Program-made: the position numbers and the translations under genes
Shown: piece after piece, positions 6,240-8,792 of the stretch
Layout of the letters: each line of letters opens with the position of its first letter
How positions within the stretch are numbered: the stretch's first letter is position 1
NCBI GenBank assembly: GCA_024642765.1
Contig: JAHEAM010000143.1
Span: 1-8,792 of the forward strand
Length of the DNA: 8,792 nucleotides
Source of the DNA: Planctomycetaceae bacterium
Lineage (GTDB): Bacteria > Planctomycetota > Planctomycetia > Pirellulales > Pirellulaceae
Reading direction: 5' to 3'
Notes under the pieces: generated by a model
The model's input: only the letters and a program-made list of their open reading frames with translations
The model's database searches: none
What the model was told of the DNA's origin: nothing

Positions 6240-7711
6240 TGTTGGAAAACAATGTCACGCGTCCAAAAATTTTTCTGACCGGAGGAACTGGTTATGTCGG
6301 TGGACGTCTTCTATCGCTACTTTTGCAGGACGGGCGGTTTGTGCGATGCCTGACGCGCCGCTCGACTCGTTTCTCAAATTTTGCTTCTCCGTTGGTCGAA
6401 GTGGCCGTCGGCAACGCCTTGGATTTCGACTCTTTAGTTAAATCGCTGGATGGAATAGACACTGCTTACTACCTAATTCATTCGATGGGAGACAACGAGG
6501 ATTTCGAGCAGACAGATCGTCGCGCTGCTGAGAACTTTGCAAAGGCTTGTTCAACCCAAGGTGTAAAAAGAATCATCTATCTGGGTGGACTTGGCGAACC
6601 ATCGGAAAAACTCTCTAAGCACCTGCGGAGTCGACAGGAAATCGGAGACATCCTGCGGACATCGACCGCCAGTGTGATCGAATTTCAAGCCTCGATAATT
6701 ATAGGTTCTGGCAGCCTTTCTTTCGAAATGATTCGGGCTTTGGTCGAGCGATTGCCCGTGATGATATGCCCCAAATGGGTGCGAGTGCTGGCACAGCCAA
6801 TATCCATTGAAGATGTTCTCTCCTATCTCATCGAAGCGTTGGAGCATCCTGTTGGGTTCTCAGAGATATACGAAATAGGAGGACCTGAGCAGGTCTCCTA
6901 TGGTGAAATCATGCAGCGTTATGCACAACAACGTGGCCTGCGCCGTTTTATGATCCCAGTCCCATTCTTAACACCCTATCTTTCAAGTCTGTGGCTGGGA
7001 CTTGTGACACCACTTTATTCACGAGTCGGTCGAAAACTTGTGGATAGCCTAAGAAACCCAACCCTAGTTCACGACAAAAAATCTTTAACACGATTTAACG
7101 TGTCGCCGAGATCTGTTGATGAATCGATCGCTCGCGCTTTGGTGAACGAAGATCAACAATTTGCCGAGACACGATGGTCCGATGCGCTTTCTGCAGGTGG
7201 CGAACCGAGAAGTTGGGGAGGCGTTCGATTTGGCTCCAGGCTTGTCGACTCAAGAACACGTGAGGTTCCTTTAAGCGCAGAGCAAGTGTTTGCGCCCATA
7301 CGTAGGATAGGTGGCGAAACCGGTTGGTATTATGGCAACTGGCTGTGGAAGATACGCGGCTTTCTCGATCTTCTTGTCGGAGGCGTCGGCGTCCGTCGCG
7401 GTCGTCGTCATCCCGATCAAGTTCAAATCGGAGAGACTATTGACTTTTGGCGGGTAGAGCAATTCGAAAACAACAAGCTACTTCGCTTGGCTGCGGAAAT
7501 GAAGGTACCCGGCCGAGCGTGGCTTGAATTTGAAGTCACCGAAAATGACGGCGTCAGTACGATTCGACAAACGGCGATCTTCGATCCCGTTGGGTTGTTC
7601 GGTATCGTTTATTGGTACTCACTGTTCCCTCTTCATGAGTTCGTCTTTCGTGGCATGTTACGGAACATCTGCAGAGCGGCGATCACAAACGCGACGGTTA
7701 AAGACACTTAG
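6239..7711 (+). CDS. Atypical SDR/NAD(P)-binding oxidoreductase fused to DUF2867
   Basis: A 490-residue two-part protein. Residues 10-310 form an extended/atypical SDR Rossmann domain: IFLTGGTGYVGGRLL (11-25) holds the dinucleotide-binding TGxxGxxG, followed by AYYLIHSMG (76-84), VKRIIYLGGLG (109-119) and YEIGGPEQVSYGEIM (211-225). The usual catalytic YxxxK is not evident after YLGGLG, so the chemistry may differ from classical SDRs or the domain may only bind nucleotide. Residues about 335-475 match DUF2867, an SRPBCC/START-like fold: GWYYGNWLWKIRGFLD (362-377), RAWLEFEV (426-433) and FDPVGLFGIVYWYSLFPLHE (448-467). Such fusions commonly neighbour photolyase genes; the substrate is unknown. 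The start is GTG 6239 (or TTG 6242); an in-frame TAG at 6224 excludes longer forms. It closes the four-gene operon. Confidence 0.9.
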   Translation: MLENNVTRPKIFLTGGTGYVGGRLLSLLLQDGRFVRCLTRRSTRFSNFASPLVEVAVGNALDFDSLVKSLDGIDTAYYLIHSMGDNEDFEQTDRRAAENFAKACSTQGVKRIIYLGGLGEPSEKLSKHLRSRQEIGDILRTSTASVIEFQASIIIGSGSLSFEMIRALVERLPVMICPKWVRVLAQPISIEDVLSYLIEALEHPVGFSEIYEIGGPEQVSYGEIMQRYAQQRGLRRFMIPVPFLTPYLSSLWLGLVTPLYSRVGRKLVDSLRNPTLVHDKKSLTRFNVSPRSVDESIARALVNEDQQFAETRWSDALSAGGEPRSWGGVRFGSRLVDSRTREVPLSAEQVFAPIRRIGGETGWYYGNWLWKIRGFLDLLVGGVGVRRGRRHPDQVQIGETIDFWRVEQFENNKLLRLAAEMKVPGRAWLEFEVTENDGVSTIRQTAIFDPVGLFGIVYWYSLFPLHEFVFRGMLRNICRAAITNATVKDT

Positions 7712-8180
7712 TCTCGTTCAGGTAACAACAAAGGAAGTTCCTGGTATATCCCACTCAGCATCCTCGAGCCCCTCATATTAGCGATCCGATTTACCATGCC
7801 GATTTCCGCCCCCCGTAGCCCGGCCAATTCGTTACCGTCCGGCGCAGACCGTACGTGGTAATGGAAGTTCAACGGTCGCAATTGGCAATCGACCCGATCC
7901 GGAACCCATCCAACAAGTCTCAACATCGCGTCAAATTGAGCTGTCTCGATGAAGATTCATTGGGTGAAGAACTTGAAGTGATCTGGGAAATAGAACCGGG
8001 TGATCCGGGCGATCAAAGTGCAGGTGTATTATCGACACCGGACAAATTCGACGATCCGGCAAGCTGGTTTTGAAGTGCTGGTAATTCGTCAGTTATTGTT
8101 CAATACCAAAAAAAATTTGCTAAACTTAAATTTCTTTCCCCTCTCTGGCGAATATCTCCTGTTTACTTAAGTGACTGCAC
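7712..8180. other. Region without an intact gene between the SDR gene and the sigma factor
   Basis: 469 bases. Apart from the helicase-like remnant I see no intact gene. The last 100 bases are AT-rich (an eight-A run near 8109-8116, then TTTGCTAAACTTAAATTT) and probably contain the promoter of the sigma factor, but no confident -35/-10 pair or terminator for the SDR operon was found. Confidence 0.45.
7819..8073 (+). pseudogene. Remnant of an SNF2/DrmD-like helicase N-terminal region
   Basis: The frame after an in-frame TAG (7816-7818) reads PGQFVTVRRRPYVVMEV, then HRVKLSCLDEDSLGEELEV continuing IWEIEPG, then KFDDPASWF and a stop at 8071-8073. The pattern (PGxxVxVRxRxYVVxxV, then V-LSCLDDDxxGExLEVLWE, then FDDP) is what I recall from the N-terminal region of large SNF2-type helicases such as DISARM DrmD. 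The roughly 900-residue helicase core that should follow is absent, and no good start exists: GTG 7855 has no Shine-Dalgarno. A run of six C (7809-7814) next to the TAG suggests a mutated start region. It is best read as a decayed fragment, although a short domesticated protein from GTG 7855 (72 residues) cannot be excluded. Confidence 0.42.
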
Positions 8181-8759
8181 ATGACTGATTTCGTCCACAA
8201 ACTAAGGCAGGCTCAAGAGGGAAACCAGGAAGCACTGGAACACCTGGTCCAAGAATTCGGCTGGGTTGTAAATAATGAATGTCGCCAATTTTTTTTGGCG
8301 ACCCCGGCGGAGCTGAGTTCTGCCGATTTGCGACAGGAAATCTGGTTAAGAATCTGGTCCAAACTGGATCGATTTGACATCCAAGATGGGGCTTTAACAC
8401 TGCCAAAATTCACAAGTTGGCTTCGTATTGTTTCGAAGCGAGTGATTCTTAGCTTAGTCGAAAAACGGTATGCTCAACGTAGAAAGCCGCAGGTAGCCGT
8501 AATTTCAATGGATAAAATCGACGTAAAAGATGACGGCAAAACGGCCAGTTATATTTTCAGGCAGGAGGACCAACGACAAAAGATTCGCGATGCAATAGAG
8601 GCGTTGTCAACCGAAGAGATGAAGAAAATTATCGTTATGCGTTTTTTTGACAACTTGTCGCTCAAACAAATTGCTTGTCGTCTGCAAATCTCGGTTGACC
8701 AAGTTCGATACCGTTTTCAATCGGCGATGCGAGAATTAGAAGCGACGGTTAGTTCTTAA
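8181..8759 (+). CDS. RNA polymerase sigma factor, ECF-like
   Basis: A 192-residue sigma-70 family protein with region 2 and region 4 only, the ECF layout. Region 2 spans about 13-85, with SADLRQEIWLRIWSKLDRF (47-65) as core-binding helix 2.2 and FTSWLRIVSKRVI (77-89) near the promoter-melting part. A linker of about 50 residues follows (QVAVISMDKIDVKDDG). Region 4 spans about 137-188: AIEALSTEEMKKIIVMRFF, then the helix-turn-helix NLSLKQIACRLQISVDQVRYRF (158-179) that reads the -35 element. The style resembles planctomycete ECF factors. No Shine-Dalgarno precedes ATG 8181, but no earlier ATG fits. The next gene begins 21 bases after the stop with a good ribosome site; in this phylum such partners are often anti-sigma factors or protein kinases. 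Whether it controls the repair genes to the left is unknown. Confidence 0.9.
   Translation: MTDFVHKLRQAQEGNQEALEHLVQEFGWVVNNECRQFFLATPAELSSADLRQEIWLRIWSKLDRFDIQDGALTLPKFTSWLRIVSKRVILSLVEKRYAQRRKPQVAVISMDKIDVKDDGKTASYIFRQEDQRQKIRDAIEALSTEEMKKIIVMRFFDNLSLKQIACRLQISVDQVRYRFQSAMRELEATVSS
8281..8302. repeat. Perfect 8-base inverted repeat with T-rich loop inside the sigma gene
   Basis: GTCGCCAA (8281-8288) and TTGGCGAC (8295-8302) flank six T, making an uninterrupted run of eight T (8289-8296) within codons 34-41. The run is a possible slippage site. A hairpin this size is expected about once or twice by chance in this length of DNA. Confidence 0.4.
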
Positions 8760-8780
8760 TATTTACACGGGAGAATATTT

Positions 8781-8792
8781 ATGAGTTCTGGC
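8781..8792 (+). CDS. Start of a gene cut by the window edge
   Basis: ATG 8781 is preceded by GGGAGA (8769-8774) at six-base spacing. Only four codons (MSSG) are visible, so the product cannot be identified. Its place 21 bases after the sigma factor suggests co-transcription. Confidence 0.5.

Noticed and set aside
7728..7745. AGGAAGTTCCT as a possible terminator of the SDR operon
   Set aside because: Five-base arms with a one-base loop and no T run; cannot be a normal intrinsic terminator.
7708..7926. Minus-strand 72-codon frame
   Set aside because: Shadow of the helicase-like remnant, with no motif or ribosome site.

Overview
The window most resembles a planctomycete chromosome (Pirellulales/Rhodopirellula-like). 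Base composition is moderate, most starts lack a strong Shine-Dalgarno site, GTG and TTG starts occur, the sigma factor looks like the ECF type common in planctomycetes, and several small proteins match families I associate with that phylum and with Bacteroidetes. The assignment is by resemblance only; no database was searched.

Layout. (1) 1-1788, minus strand: a Nei/Fpg DNA glycosylase, a four-helix membrane protein, then a class II-like photolyase that runs off the left edge and starts on an ATGA overlap with the membrane protein. (2) 1789-2073: a divergent intergenic region rich in inverted repeats, with a possible 45-residue ORF. (3) 2074-3567, plus strand: a complete PhrB-type photolyase/cryptochrome whose iron-sulfur cysteines appear to be replaced. 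(4) 3585-5184, minus strand, read right to left: a membrane protein resembling an M48 peptidase without its metal site and broken by a +1 frameshift, then a DUF2256 zinc ribbon, then a TIGR03643 protein. (5) 5185-5505: a second divergent intergenic region. (6) 5506-7711, plus strand: a tight operon of a DUF6435/Lacal_2735-type coiled-coil peptide, two small unknown proteins and an SDR-DUF2867 fusion. (7) 7712-8180: no intact gene, but a decayed fragment like the N-terminal region of an SNF2/DrmD-type helicase. (8) 8181-8792, plus strand: an ECF-like sigma factor and the first codons of the next gene.

Taken together, 1-7711 reads as a light/UV-damage response island: two unrelated photolyases, a base-excision glycosylase, and accessory families (DUF2256, TIGR03643, DUF6435, DUF2867) that tend to sit beside photolyase genes in marine bacteria but have no settled function. 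How they cooperate is inference. The sigma factor beyond the helicase remnant may belong to a separate unit. No rRNA, tRNA, CRISPR array, insertion sequence or convincing intrinsic terminator was seen.
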